Positions 43,540 to 51,627 of a stretch of DNA of 64,000 nucleotides are shown here, piece after piece. The stretch lies in the NCBI GenBank assembly GCA_900321715.1, contig ONXC01000001.1, positions 124,001 to 188,000 of the forward strand, written 5' to 3'. Made by a program: the position numbers and the translations under genes. This DNA is from an uncultured Bacteroidales bacterium. GTDB taxonomy: Bacteria > Bacteroidota > Bacteroidia > Bacteroidales > UBA932. Numbering within the stretch: position 1 is the stretch's first letter; each line of letters opens with the position of its first letter. The notes beneath the pieces are model-generated. The model had not been told where the DNA came from and made no database searches. It saw only the letters and a program-made list of their open reading frames with translations.

Positions 43540-43573
43540 AAAATCCCCTATGTAAAAACACATAGGGGATTTT
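43540..43573. terminator. bidirectional intrinsic terminator
   Basis: AAAATCCCCTATGT and its exact complement with a 6-base loop: a 14-bp stem whose A/T ends act as T tracts in both directions. It lies between the convergent herA-like and queF genes. Confidence 0.9.
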
Positions 43574-43612
43574 GCGTAAATGATTGGTAATAAGCCTGTT
43601 ATGTTCGACGGA

Positions 43613-44068
43613 CTATTCGTGGCGGCTGAGCCTTTCCCAGGCCAGCTGTTCCCACTTTGTGCCGGGGCGGCCGTAGTTGGCGTAAGGGTAGATGGAAATG
43701 CCTCCGCGGGGGGTGAAGAATCCGGTAACTTCAATGTACTTGGGATCCATCAGTTTGATGAGGTCCTTCATGATGGTGTTCACGCAGTCCTCATGGAAAT
43801 CACCGTTTGAGCGGAAACTGAAAAGATAGAGTTTGAGGGACTTAGATTCCACCATCTTCACGTCTGGGACATAGCTGATGCGGATCTCTGCAAAATCAGG
43901 CTGGCCGGTGATGGGGCAAAGGGTGGTGAATTCAGGGCAGTTGAAACGCACCCAGTAGTCATTGTCCTTGTGCACGTTCTCGAAGGTCTCAAGGACCTCC
44001 GGAGCATAGGTCTGGCTGTAAGTGGTATGGCGGCCAAGGGCCTGGAGTTCTTCTCTTTTACGTGCCAT
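43613..44068 (-). CDS. queF: NADPH-dependent 7-cyano-7-deazaguanine reductase QueF
   Basis: 151 residues, the single-domain QueF type. [16 protein letters not shown] at 47-62 contains catalytic Cys51 and Asp58, and [14 protein letters not shown] at 73-86 is the NADPH/QueF motif. FHEDCVNTI and [11 protein letters not shown] complete the tunnel-fold signature. It reduces preQ0 to preQ1 in queuosine biosynthesis. It starts 3 bases after prfA and is last in that transcript. No other queuosine genes are in the window. Confidence 0.95.
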   Translation of the reverse strand: MARKREELQALGRHTTYSQTYAPEVLETFENVHKDNDYWVRFNCPEFTTLCPITGQPDFAEIRISYVPDVKMVESKSLKLYLFSFRSNGDFHEDCVNTIMKDLIKLMDPKYIEVTGFFTPRGGISIYPYANYGRPGTKWEQLAWERLSRHE

Positions 44069-44071
44069 GGC

Positions 44072-45166
44072 TTATTCCTCCCCGGCTTCTTTAAGACGTT
44101 CTGCGTTCTCTGCAATCTGGAGCTGGTCTATGCACTCCTGGATGTCTCCGTCCATGAAGACGGGAAGGTTGTACATGCTCCAGCCTATGCGGTGATCTGT
44201 CACGCGGCCCTGGGGATAGTTGTAGGTGCGGATCTTGGCGCTGCGGTCACCGGTGCTCACCATGGTCTTTCTCTTTGCGGCAATGCCGTCAAGGTACTTC
44301 TGGTGCTCCATATTGTAAAGACGGGTACGGAGTTCCTCCATTGCCCTGTCAAGGTTCTTGAGCTGTGAACGCTCCTCCTGGCACTGGACCACAATACCTG
44401 AAGGGATGTGGGTAAGGCGCACGGCGCTGTAGGTGGTGTTAACACCCTGGCCGCCGGGACCGGATGCGCAGAAGAGGTCCTTGCGGATATCGGCAGGATT
44501 GAGCTCCACGTCAAATTCTCCGGCTTCCGGGAACACGGCTACGGATGCGGCCGATGTCTGGATACGGCCCTGGGTTTCAGTCTGGGGAACGCGCTGGACG
44601 CGGTGCACGCCGGACTCATATTTCATGATGCCGTAAACGCCGTCCTGGCTGCTGGAGAGCTTGAACACAATCTGCTTGTAGCCGCCGGAGGTACCGGGAG
44701 CCTGGTCTGTGACCTCAAGCTTCCAGCCGCGGCTCTCTGCGTAATGCTGGTACATACGGAAGAGGTCTCCGGCAAAGATTGCGGCTTCGTCACCGCCGGT
44801 GCCTCCGCGGATTTCCACCATGGCGTTCTTGCTGTCGTCAGGATCTGCGGGAATGAGGAGGAGCTTGATCTGCTGCTCCATCTCCGGGAGTTTGGGCTCA
44901 ATATCGGCCACTTCCTCACGGGCCATCTCCTTGAGGTCCTCGTCCTTTTCATTCATGAGGATGTCCTTGGCCTGCGCAAGTTCATCCACCAGCCTCTTGT
45001 ATTCCAGGCCGGCAGCAATGATGGGCTGCAGTTCCTTGTAGTCCTTGTTCAGCTGGACGAACTTCTTCATATCGGCAATAACCTCAGGGCTTGCCAACTG
45101 TTCTTCCAGTTTCTTGTATTTATCCTGAAGGCTCAGGACCTTCTCCAACAGCGTGTTCTCTGCCAT
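44072..45166 (-). CDS. prfA: peptide chain release factor 1
   Basis: 364 residues. RF1 signature [20 protein letters not shown] with the GGQ loop that triggers peptidyl-tRNA hydrolysis, preceded by [22 protein letters not shown] and followed by [16 protein letters not shown]. Domain 2 has the region around [22 protein letters not shown], where RF1 carries its PxT codon-recognition loop (here [11 protein letters not shown]). It recognises UAA and UAG. A TATCTTTG element lies 20 bases upstream. Confidence 0.96.
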   Translation of the reverse strand: MAENTLLEKVLSLQDKYKKLEEQLASPEVIADMKKFVQLNKDYKELQPIIAAGLEYKRLVDELAQAKDILMNEKDEDLKEMAREEVADIEPKLPEMEQQIKLLLIPADPDDSKNAMVEIRGGTGGDEAAIFAGDLFRMYQHYAESRGWKLEVTDQAPGTSGGYKQIVFKLSSSQDGVYGIMKYESGVHRVQRVPQTETQGRIQTSAASVAVFPEAGEFDVELNPADIRKDLFCASGPGGQGVNTTYSAVRLTHIPSGIVVQCQEERSQLKNLDRAMEELRTRLYNMEHQKYLDGIAAKRKTMVSTGDRSAKIRTYNYPQGRVTDHRIGWSMYNLPVFMDGDIQECIDQLQIAENAERLKEAGEE

Positions 45167-45186
45167 AGCAATTGTGTTTTAGCCTG

Positions 45187-45194
45187 CAAAGATA
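45187..45194 (-). promoter_or_regulatory. prfA-queF -7 promoter element
   Basis: TATCTTTG on the minus strand, 20 bases before ATG 45166, in the 48-bp gap after the fabZ-like gene. Confidence 0.6.
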
Positions 45195-45214
45195 ATAAAA
45201 AACTGCGATATGGC

Positions 45215-45637
45215 CTAAATGTCTTTCGGAACGGCGGCAAGAGTGATCCGCGCCTGAGCGCAGCGGCGGCCGCCCACGGAAAGAGCAGCGTCACATACGT
45301 ACAGCCCGCCCTTGGATTCCAGGAGGCGGGCCGATATTTCACAGAGGTCTCCTGGACGCACGGTGCCGCGGAATTTCACTGAGTCCAGCCCGCGGTACAT
45401 CACAAGGTTATCCTTGAACACTTCCACAAACAGCTGGCTGCAGGCCTGGGCCATAATTTCACAGAGGATTACACCCGGAACAATTGGATTTCCGGGGAAA
45501 TGGCCGTCACAGTAGAACGGAGAATCAGGGATGCGGTAGGTAGCGTGGCATACGCCGTCTGCATCCAGAGACATTGTGTCCAGAAGAAGCATTGGCCCCC
45601 TGTGGGGGAGCACCTCCATTATGCCGTTCCTATCCAT
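45215..45637 (-). CDS. fabZ: FabZ-like 3-hydroxyacyl-ACP dehydratase
   Basis: 140 residues with a hotdog fold. MEVLPHRGPMLLLDTM is the N-terminal FabZ motif, CDGHFPGNPIVPGVILCEIMAQ supplies catalytic His46 and Glu60, and VKFRGTVRPGDLCEI is typical of the third strand. It dehydrates 3-hydroxyacyl-ACP in fatty-acid elongation. The start overlaps the fabF stop (ATGGATAG). Many Bacteroidales carry another fabZ fused to lpxC, so this may be the fatty-acid-dedicated copy. Confidence 0.87.
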   Translation of the reverse strand: MDRNGIMEVLPHRGPMLLLDTMSLDADGVCHATYRIPDSPFYCDGHFPGNPIVPGVILCEIMAQACSQLFVEVFKDNLVMYRGLDSVKFRGTVRPGDLCEISARLLESKGGLYVCDAALSVGGRRCAQARITLAAVPKDI

Positions 45638-46874
45638 TGTAGGGCCTGAAGGCTACGCAGGCGTTGTGACCGCCAAAGCCGAAGGAATTGGAAAGACCCA
45701 GGGTGAGGGGAGTCCTGACGGCCACGTTGGGAGTGTAGTCAAGGTCACACTCTGGATCCGGGGTGTCCAGGTTGATGGTGGGAGGGCATATGCCATCACG
45801 AAGGGCAAGGAGGGTTGCAATGGCCTCTGCGGCACCTGCGGCACCGAACATATGGCCGGTCATGGACTTGGTGGATGAGATGTGGGCCTTGTAGGCAAAG
45901 TCTCCTAGAGCCACCTTGCAGGCCATGGTCTCAGCTATGTCGTTGAGGTGAGTACCTGTGCCGTGGGCGTTGATATAGAGGTTGTCCTTTGCAGGGTCAA
46001 AGCCGGCTTCCTGGAGGGCGTCGCAGATGGAGCGGGCCTGGGTGCTGGCATCCGGACGGGGAGCCGTGGCGTGATAGGCGTCACAGGTGTTGCCGTACCC
46101 CACAATCTCACCATAGATGGTGGCACCCCTCTCAAGGGCGTGGTCAAGGGACTCAAGGATGAGTACGGCGGCGCCGTCTCCCATCACGAAACCCTGCCTG
46201 TTGGCATTGAAGGGGAGGGATGAGTACTTGGGGTCAGTTGCACGGGTAAGGGCTTTGGCGTTGTAGAAGCCTGCTACGCCAAGGGGTATTGAGGCGTGCT
46301 CAGAGCCGCCGGCGATTATTGCATCGGCATAACCGTGGCGCACGGCCCTGAAGGCCTCTCCAATGCAGTGGGAAGAGGTGGCGCAGGCGGTGACGATGTC
46401 CAGGCAGGGGCCCTTTGCCTGATGCTTGATGGCAATGTGGCCGGCTGCTATGTTGGAGATCATGGTGGCTATGAAAAGGGGAGAGATCCATTTTCCAGTG
46501 GGGTCCTCGATCATCTTTGCGGTTTCACGGTACTGGACGTCGAAGCCGCCGATTCCTGAACCCACGTATACGCCAAGACGGTAGGGATCTATGTTTATAT
46601 CGGCCTCAAGACCGGACTGCTTCATTGCCTGCCAGGCGGCTGCCATTGCATAAAGGGTGAAGTTGTCCTGCTTGCGGATGAAGGGCTTGTCCATGCCGTA
46701 CTGCTCCGCGTCAAAGTCTTTCACCTTGCCGGCGAAGGTAACGGGCATATCCTTGAATTCCTCCACGTAATCAATGCCGCAAACTCCGTCAATGAGGTTT
46801 TTCCAGAATGTGTCCACATCCTTTCCCACGGAGGAGATAACCCCCATTCCTGTCACTACTACTCTTCTATCCAT
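45630..46874 (-). CDS. fabF: beta-ketoacyl-ACP synthase II (FabF type)
   Basis: 414 residues. Thiolase-fold KAS II: VVVTGMGVISSVG at the start, the nucleophile in DIVTACATSSHCIGEAF (Cys near 165), INAHGTGTHLND for the first catalytic His, and STKSMTGHMFGAAGAAEA for the Lys and second His. LSNSFGFGGHNACVAF closes the fold. It condenses malonyl-ACP with acyl-ACP. Both of its ends share ATGGATAG overlaps with neighbours, giving fabK-fabF-fabZ strict coupling. Confidence 0.95.
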   Translation of the reverse strand: MDRRVVVTGMGVISSVGKDVDTFWKNLIDGVCGIDYVEEFKDMPVTFAGKVKDFDAEQYGMDKPFIRKQDNFTLYAMAAAWQAMKQSGLEADINIDPYRLGVYVGSGIGGFDVQYRETAKMIEDPTGKWISPLFIATMISNIAAGHIAIKHQAKGPCLDIVTACATSSHCIGEAFRAVRHGYADAIIAGGSEHASIPLGVAGFYNAKALTRATDPKYSSLPFNANRQGFVMGDGAAVLILESLDHALERGATIYGEIVGYGNTCDAYHATAPRPDASTQARSICDALQEAGFDPAKDNLYINAHGTGTHLNDIAETMACKVALGDFAYKAHISSTKSMTGHMFGAAGAAEAIATLLALRDGICPPTINLDTPDPECDLDYTPNVAVRTPLTLGLSNSFGFGGHNACVAFRPYNG

Positions 46875-47814
46875 ATATTGAAGTTTTTTCTTTCATGATT
46901 CTCTCTGCGCCCTCTACGATGTCAAGGACTATTTCGCGGGCCGATTCTTCCTTCCGGCACATCCCCGCCACTTCTCCGGCAAGGAAGCTGCCGCCGGCAA
47001 GGTCCCCGTCAAAGACGGCCTTCCGGAGGGATCCGGTGCCGAAGGCGCGGATTTCATCGGCCCCAACGGATGGGTCTCCTTCCATCTTTGCAAACTGTTT
47101 GGAAAAAGGCGTCTTAAGGCTGCGGACGGCATCCTGGAGGCTGCGGCCCGTTACAATTGTACCTATGTCCGATGCCTTCACCAGCCTTTCCTTGTACACG
47201 GGGTGGACGCGGCATTCCCTGGCCATCAGGAAGCGGGTTCCAAGCTGCACGCCGCATGCTCCAAGCATGAAGGCAGCAGCGGCGCCACGGCCGTCGAAGA
47301 TGCCTCCAGCGGCAATGACGGGAATATCCACGGCGTCCACAATCTGGGGCACAAGGGCCATGGTGTGGGTCTCGCCTACGTGGCCGCCGGACTCTGCGCC
47401 CTCTGCCACAACTGCGGTTGCGCCAAGTTCCTGCATCTTGAGAGCATATGCCACAGATGCCACTACGGGTATCACCTTGATGCCGGCCTCTTTCCACATG
47501 TCCATATATTTTGCGGGCGAGCCGGCGCCGGTTGTGACTATCTTCACGCCTTCTTCCACAACAAGGGAAGCTATATCATGGGCATCCGGGGCCGCAAGCA
47601 TGATGTTCACGCCGAAGGGATTGCCGGTAAGGCTCCTGGCTTTGATGATTTCCTCACGCACGGCTTCCTTCCCGTAATTCACGGCCGATATAAGCCCCAG
47701 CCCGCCGGCCTCTGACACGGCAGCGGCGAGTGTTGCATCGGCAATCCAGGCCATCCCTCCCTGAAAAACGGGGTAGCGGATGCCTAATATGTTGCAAATT
47801 ACGGATTTTAACAT
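46867..47814 (-). CDS. fabK: FabK-type enoyl-ACP reductase II (FMN)
   Basis: 315 residues of the nitronate monooxygenase/FabK TIM-barrel family. ILGIRYPVFQGGMAWIAD is the N-terminal motif, GGLGLISAVNYGKEA and VVAEGAESGGHVGE hold FMN-phosphate contacts, and VIAAGGIFDGRGAAAAFMLGACGVQLGTRFL is the phosphate-binding end. Context with fabF and fabZ supports the FabK role in reducing enoyl-ACP with NAD(P)H over nitronate oxidation. The -7 element ends 4 bases before the ATG, so the transcript is probably leaderless. Confidence 0.88.
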   Translation of the reverse strand: MLKSVICNILGIRYPVFQGGMAWIADATLAAAVSEAGGLGLISAVNYGKEAVREEIIKARSLTGNPFGVNIMLAAPDAHDIASLVVEEGVKIVTTGAGSPAKYMDMWKEAGIKVIPVVASVAYALKMQELGATAVVAEGAESGGHVGETHTMALVPQIVDAVDIPVIAAGGIFDGRGAAAAFMLGACGVQLGTRFLMARECRVHPVYKERLVKASDIGTIVTGRSLQDAVRSLKTPFSKQFAKMEGDPSVGADEIRAFGTGSLRKAVFDGDLAGGSFLAGEVAGMCRKEESAREIVLDIVEGAERIMKEKTSIYG

Positions 47815-47818
47815 CCTA

Positions 47819-47826
47819 CAAATATA
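47819..47826 (-). promoter_or_regulatory. fabK-operon -7 element, leaderless
   Basis: TATATTTG on the minus strand, 4 bases before ATG 47814 and directly touching the DUF4293 stop codon at 47827. Confidence 0.6.
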
Positions 47827-48264
47827 CTACTTTTTCTTGGAACGGCGGCGCCTTTCACGTATGCGCATCGCACTTTCCACCATTAGCTGGTCCTGGAAGC
47901 AGCTGCGCGCCGCCAGGATATTGCAAATTGAAATGACGAGGGGGAAAATTACGGTCCAGCTGAAAACGGGCCCTTCCCAAGAGAAATACATCCACGCTAG
48001 CCATCCCTGCATGCCCAGCGCCACAATTGCGCCAAGGGTTGAGAGCCTCATCTGGAGGATGAGGGACTTGAAGCTTACAAGGGCAAGGCCCACAAGACCT
48101 GTGAGTATGCCTAGAAGTATCCCGAAGTAAGGTTTCTGAAGCTGCCAGTAGGAGACGGAAAGCATCCCGTCAGGATCTGCCACGTGATATGCCGTCCCAA
48201 AACACAGGGCAAGCACCAGGCCGAAAGAGATGGCCAGATAAAGCGTTTGAAGTCTTTGCCACAT
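47827..48264 (-). CDS. DUF4293 family membrane protein
   Basis: 145 residues from ATG 48264 (MWQRLQTLYLAISFGLVLAL). Four membrane helices: about 8-25, 48-66, 72-95 and 102-122, followed by a very basic tail (MRIRERRRRSKKK). This size and pattern fit DUF4293, a Bacteroidota family of unknown function. It lies 10 bases after the GIN-domain lipoprotein gene and its stop codon abuts the fabK promoter. The role is unknown. Confidence 0.72.
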   Translation of the reverse strand: MWQRLQTLYLAISFGLVLALCFGTAYHVADPDGMLSVSYWQLQKPYFGILLGILTGLVGLALVSFKSLILQMRLSTLGAIVALGMQGWLAWMYFSWEGPVFSWTVIFPLVISICNILAARSCFQDQLMVESAMRIRERRRRSKKK

Positions 48265-48274
48265 ACCGGATGAG

Positions 48275-48943
48275 CTATTTAATGATGGCAAGGCCCTCAA
48301 CGTGCTTCTCTATGTGGGGGCAATTGAGGCCACTGGCATCTATATTGGCAGTGCCGGCGACTGAGAGTTTGGCATTATCTGCAGTCCCTGTTACGGTACC
48401 GCGTCCGGCACCCTTCAGGTCTATCTCAAGTTTTTCTACCTGTATGTTGTTTAAGTCAAATTCACCTGCACCGTTGATGTTGAGGTCAAGGGTGGGGACT
48501 TCAATTCCGTTAAAGTCCAGTTTCCCGGCGCCGTCAATCTCTATTTCAAGTTCTTCCTCCGACCTGTAGCCGCCGGGAAGATGAATCTCTGCGGCACCCT
48601 CAATATTGATGGTTCTGATGAAAGGGGTCTGGACAAGGACCTTGTACAGGGTGGCACTTATGTTCACGTGATCTTTGGTGGAGATGACAAGATCACGGCC
48701 TTTGAGCTGGTAGTCCAGATAATCGAATACTTCCTGATTGGCAGAGACGGTCACATTGAATTCATCTGACCTTATGAAATCTATATGGGCGGCACCTTCT
48801 ACGGTTATGCCGGTGAAGTCGGAGAAATCCATAGCCTTCTCTACCACATCTCCGCCGCATTTTACCGTCTTTCCGCCTCTTACGATGCTGACACATGAAC
48901 TCAGGATCATGGTCAGTGAAAGGATGATAGCTATTTTTTTCAT
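48275..48943 (-). CDS. GIN-domain (DUF2807) lipoprotein
   Basis: 222 residues from ATG 48943 (MKKIAIILSLTMILSSC), with a lipobox at Cys17; an alternative ATG is at 48955. The body is a right-handed beta-helix-like GIN/DUF2807 repeat: FTGITVEGAAHIDFIRSD, IEIDGAGKLDFNGIEVPTL, NINGAGEFDLNNIQ, LKGAGRGTVTGTADNAKLSVAGTANIDASG. The recurring GAG/GAA turns mark the coils. Function of GIN proteins is unclear (adhesion or envelope maintenance proposed). Confidence 0.85.
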   Translation of the reverse strand: MKKIAIILSLTMILSSCVSIVRGGKTVKCGGDVVEKAMDFSDFTGITVEGAAHIDFIRSDEFNVTVSANQEVFDYLDYQLKGRDLVISTKDHVNISATLYKVLVQTPFIRTINIEGAAEIHLPGGYRSEEELEIEIDGAGKLDFNGIEVPTLDLNINGAGEFDLNNIQVEKLEIDLKGAGRGTVTGTADNAKLSVAGTANIDASGLNCPHIEKHVEGLAIIK

Positions 48944-48966
48944 AGGGAAAGTCATATTTAACCGCA

Positions 48967-48974
48967 CAAAGATA
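48967..48974 (-). promoter_or_regulatory. -7 promoter element for the GIN lipoprotein
   Basis: TATCTTTG on the minus strand, 23 bases before ATG 48943. Confidence 0.55.
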
Positions 48975-48987
48975 TGAAAAAATATCG

Positions 48988-48995
48988 TACCTTCG
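48988..48995 (+). promoter_or_regulatory. -7-like promoter element for the acyltransferase
   Basis: TACCTTCG, a one-base variant of TAnnTTTG, 23 bases before ATG 49019. The same TTCG variant is used at folP. It supports the 49019 start over an upstream ATG at 48974. Confidence 0.45.
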
Positions 48996-49018
48996 TAGAC
49001 AGGCATTTACATATTTTT

Positions 49019-50155
49019 ATGGATAGTTCAAAAAGAGAAATATGGATTGACTGGATGCGGGTGGCGGCCTGTTTTATGGTTATGCTCACACACAGCTGTG
49101 AGCCGTTTTACCTTGGAGGGGAAGGCTCCCTTGTCATGAGTGAGTCAGACGCCTTCTGGGTTGCGGTCCTTAACACGCTCCCGCGTGCGGCAGTGGCCCT
49201 GTTTGTTGTGGCGTCCAGTTACCTCCAGTTCCCCCTTCATTATTCTACGGGTGAATTCTTCAGGAAAAGGGCCGTGAGGATACTGGTCCCGTTCCTTATC
49301 TGGACCGTTGTGTACGCCCTTGTATGGGGAGAACCGGTGCAGAATTTCAAGGACCTTCTTCTCAACTTCAATTATGCGGCCGGGCACCTGTGGTTTGTGT
49401 ATATGATTGTGGGGCTGTACCTTGTAATGCCCATGCTCTCTCCCTGGGCGGAGAAAGTGGGAAGGAAGGAACTCCAGGTGTATCTTTGCATTTGGCTCTT
49501 CACCACGCTTATCCCGTTCATCCGCCAGTGGGCGGGCGGCCCGGCACCGGTTATTTACGGCCCTTCAGGCATCCCCAATCCGGCCAAATTCCCGCTGTGG
49601 GGAGAGGCCAGCTGGAACACATACGGCGTTTTCTACTATGTGAGCGGTTTTATCGGCTATCTTCTCCTTGGCCTGTACTTCCGTAAATTTGTCCCGGAAC
49701 TGTCCTGGAAAAAGACCCTTGCCATTGCCCTGCCGCTGTTTGCGTGCGGTTTTGCCATAGGCTCCGTGGGCTTTTTCAGGGGCGTCATGGGAGATTCCGG
49801 CGGCGTATTTCCCTTCGAAGGCCCCGTAGGCCTTGCCGCCCTCTGGGAAATCCCCTGGATGAACGACGGCCTTGCCGTTGCCCTCATGACCATTGCCTGG
49901 ATCCTTCTTTTCCGTAAGATTAAGGCCGATAATCCCTTCTACCGCAGGGTCCTTGTCCCGGTATCCAACGCCGGTTATGGGATGTACCTGTGCCATCTTC
50001 TCCTCCTTGGGGCAGTATCGGCCTGGATAAGGGGAATGGCGCTGCCAACGCCCGTGCAGATCCTTTCTACAACTGTCATCTCCTTTGTTGGCGTTGCGCT
50101 CTTCGCTGTCCTTGTACGCCGCATTCCCAAGGCGGGAAGGCTGATTATTGGCTGA
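49019..50155 (+). CDS. acyltransferase family 3 membrane protein
   Basis: 378 residues from ATG 49019 (MDSSKREIWIDWMRVAACFMV). About ten membrane helices. The IDWMRVAACFMVMLTHS block, with the Arg and the His of THS, is the usual acyltransferase-3 N-terminal motif; FFRKRAVRILVPFLIWTVVYA and AGHLWFVYMIVGLYLVMPML follow, the latter family-typical. These enzymes acylate cell-surface glycans or lipids, and the acceptor cannot be deduced. It is divergent from the GIN lipoprotein and ends about 100 bp before a double-palindrome repeat. Confidence 0.88.
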   Translation: MDSSKREIWIDWMRVAACFMVMLTHSCEPFYLGGEGSLVMSESDAFWVAVLNTLPRAAVALFVVASSYLQFPLHYSTGEFFRKRAVRILVPFLIWTVVYALVWGEPVQNFKDLLLNFNYAAGHLWFVYMIVGLYLVMPMLSPWAEKVGRKELQVYLCIWLFTTLIPFIRQWAGGPAPVIYGPSGIPNPAKFPLWGEASWNTYGVFYYVSGFIGYLLLGLYFRKFVPELSWKKTLAIALPLFACGFAIGSVGFFRGVMGDSGGVFPFEGPVGLAALWEIPWMNDGLAVALMTIAWILLFRKIKADNPFYRRVLVPVSNAGYGMYLCHLLLLGAVSAWIRGMALPTPVQILSTTVISFVGVALFAVLVRRIPKAGRLIIG

Positions 50156-50218
50156 CGTACACGCCCCAGAGCAAATAAGGCGTTCTATCTCCAAGTTTTT
50201 TACAATCATAGTCTGCTG

Positions 50219-50386
50219 TGCCCCCTGCTGCACGCTGCTGCACCCGTACCGTGCCGCGAGTCCACTTAGATGACGTATAAGGCCGATTTTGTGGATTCGC
50301 GGCGCATAAAACGCCCTTTTCGGCCAAAATCCCTGCCGCCAATCCATCCAGACGCCTCACAATGCCGTTTTTATGGATTCGCGGCC
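50219..50386. repeat. double-palindrome repeat, left copy (inverted relative to 53547-53745)
   Basis: Two adjoining units of about 49 bp, each bounded by near-inverted CCGCGAATCCA and TGGATTGGCGG ends, separated by ATTTTGGCCGAAAAGGGCGT, with a GCTGCTGCACGC-type tail at 50219-50252. Reverse-complemented, it matches 53547-53679 over its whole length. It occupies the intergenic region upstream of the folP promoter and holds no gene. Confidence 0.87.
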
Positions 50387-50417
50387 AGACATTGTCTGCG
50401 ATATCAAAAAAAGTAGT

Positions 50418-50425
50418 TATCTTCG
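50418..50425 (+). promoter_or_regulatory. folP -7-like element, near-leaderless
   Basis: TATCTTCG, 5 bases before ATG 50431. It is a one-base variant of the TAnnTTTG consensus. Confidence 0.5.
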
Positions 50426-50430
50426 CTGCA

Positions 50431-51351
50431 ATGATTCACGTAATGGGCATCATCAACCTGACGCCGGACTCGTTCTATGCGGGGAGCCGGACTGCAGCGT
50501 GTGACTTTATGTCCAAAGTGCGTCAGATGCTCTCTGACGGGGCCGATGTAATAGACATCGGCGCCTGCAGCACCCGCCCCGGCGCCCCCCGGCCCTCTAT
50601 TGAAGAGGAATGGGCCCGCCTGGAACCGGCGCTTTTGGAGATGGCACGGAACACCCCTCCGGGGGACTCCGGTCGCTTCGCTCCCTCCGGCCCCTCCCAC
50701 TGCCATAAATGCCGGATTGGAAGCAAGCTTCCATCCGTCCCTTCTGTCAGCGGGCCCCTCCCTCTAATGCGGCCGAGGGTGGCCACAGGTTTGGACACCT
50801 GTGTCTCCACCGCAATATCCATAGACACGTACCGGCCTGAGATAGTCCGGAGGGCTTTTGAGATTATTGGGCCGTTCATTGTGAACGACGTTGGCGGAGG
50901 CTCTTCACAGATGCTTGAAACCGTTGGAGAACTGGGGCTTCCATACATTGCCATGCACGGCCGGAAGCCGCAGGGAGATGTCATTGAGGACATCCTGGAC
51001 TTTTTCAGGGACTTTGCCGTGAGGGCAGAAGCCAACGGTGTAAAGGAGTGGATCCTTGACCCGGGATTCGGTTTTGGGAAAGACATTGACCAGAATTACG
51101 AAGTCCTGAACCGGCTGGATGAACTAAAAAAGGCCGGAAGGGATATCCTGGTGGGCATCTCCAGGAAGAGTATGATATACAAAAAATTAGGCATCACCCC
51201 GGAAGAGGCGATGCCTGAAACACTGGCCCTGGAAAGGATTGCCCTTGAGAAGGGCGCCACCTGGCTGAGGGTTCACGACGTTCCGGAAACCGTACAGATG
51301 GTGAGAGACTACTCCACTATGTATACGTCGTCTCCCGGGGCGGCAAAGTGA
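50431..51351 (+). CDS. folP: dihydropteroate synthase with in-frame repeat-derived insertion
   Basis: 306 residues from ATG 50431. DHPS signatures: VMGIINLTPDSFYAGS (4-19), DGADVIDIGACSTRPGA (36-52), ISIDTYRPEIVRRAFE (129-144), FIVNDVGGGS, and the C-terminal WILDPGFGFGKDIDQNYEVL and DILVGISRKS. It joins pterin pyrophosphate and p-aminobenzoate in folate synthesis. Between LLEMAR and AISIDTY there are about 45-55 extra residues (about 73-127) rich in Pro, Ser, Gly and Cys, encoded by DNA that resembles the 137-bp palindromic module. The 3' end overlaps the convergent FtsB-like gene by 43 bases. Confidence 0.93.
   Translation: MIHVMGIINLTPDSFYAGSRTAACDFMSKVRQMLSDGADVIDIGACSTRPGAPRPSIEEEWARLEPALLEMARNTPPGDSGRFAPSGPSHCHKCRIGSKLPSVPSVSGPLPLMRPRVATGLDTCVSTAISIDTYRPEIVRRAFEIIGPFIVNDVGGGSSQMLETVGELGLPYIAMHGRKPQGDVIEDILDFFRDFAVRAEANGVKEWILDPGFGFGKDIDQNYEVLNRLDELKKAGRDILVGISRKSMIYKKLGITPEEAMPETLALERIALEKGATWLRVHDVPETVQMVRDYSTMYTSSPGAAK
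50647..50811. repeat. repeat-derived segment inside folP
   Basis: GGTCGCTTCGCTCCCTCCGG, GGGCCCCTCCCTCTAATGCG and CACAGGTTTGGACACC correspond to the centre and right arm of the modules at 30053-30189 and 33867-34003. A local hairpin TGGAAGC-AA-GCTTCCA sits in the middle. Length is a multiple of three and there is no stop, so the reading frame is kept. Confidence 0.72.
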
Positions 51352-51626
51352 TAGGTTTCCCTGGCAAATGATTCCAGCGAGTCCTTATTCTCTGTAAGGG
51401 CCTTGTACTCTGCGTCCATTGCCTTGATTTCCTCCTTGAGACGGGCCATTTCCTTTTCCTGGCTCTTGACCTCCATAGTGGCCTTGACCCAGTTGAGGAC
51501 GCTGTTATGGGACAGGAAAAGAAGGACTACGGCAACCACCGTGGTCACAATTATCACAAACGGAATGAAATAATTGTGGTCACTGCGCTTAAGCCAGGCC
51601 AGCCAGTCCTTTTTCCCTTCTTCCAT
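51309..51626 (-). CDS. FtsB/DivIC-family septum formation initiator-like protein
   Basis: 105 residues from ATG 51626 (MEEGKKDWLAWLKRSDHNYF). A short cytoplasmic N-terminus, one membrane helix (about 21-42, FIPFVIIVTTVVAVVLLFL), then a periplasmic coiled coil (about 50-85) and the family end motif ESFARETYHFAAPGDDVYIV, matching the E-x-x-A-R-E-x-x-x-x-x-x-P-x-E-x-v signature of FtsB/DivIC. It would act with FtsL and FtsQ in septal wall synthesis. It begins 1 base after the CPBP gene. Confidence 0.85.
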   Translation of the reverse strand: MEEGKKDWLAWLKRSDHNYFIPFVIIVTTVVAVVLLFLSHNSVLNWVKATMEVKSQEKEMARLKEEIKAMDAEYKALTENKDSLESFARETYHFAAPGDDVYIVE

Positions 51627-51627
51627 A

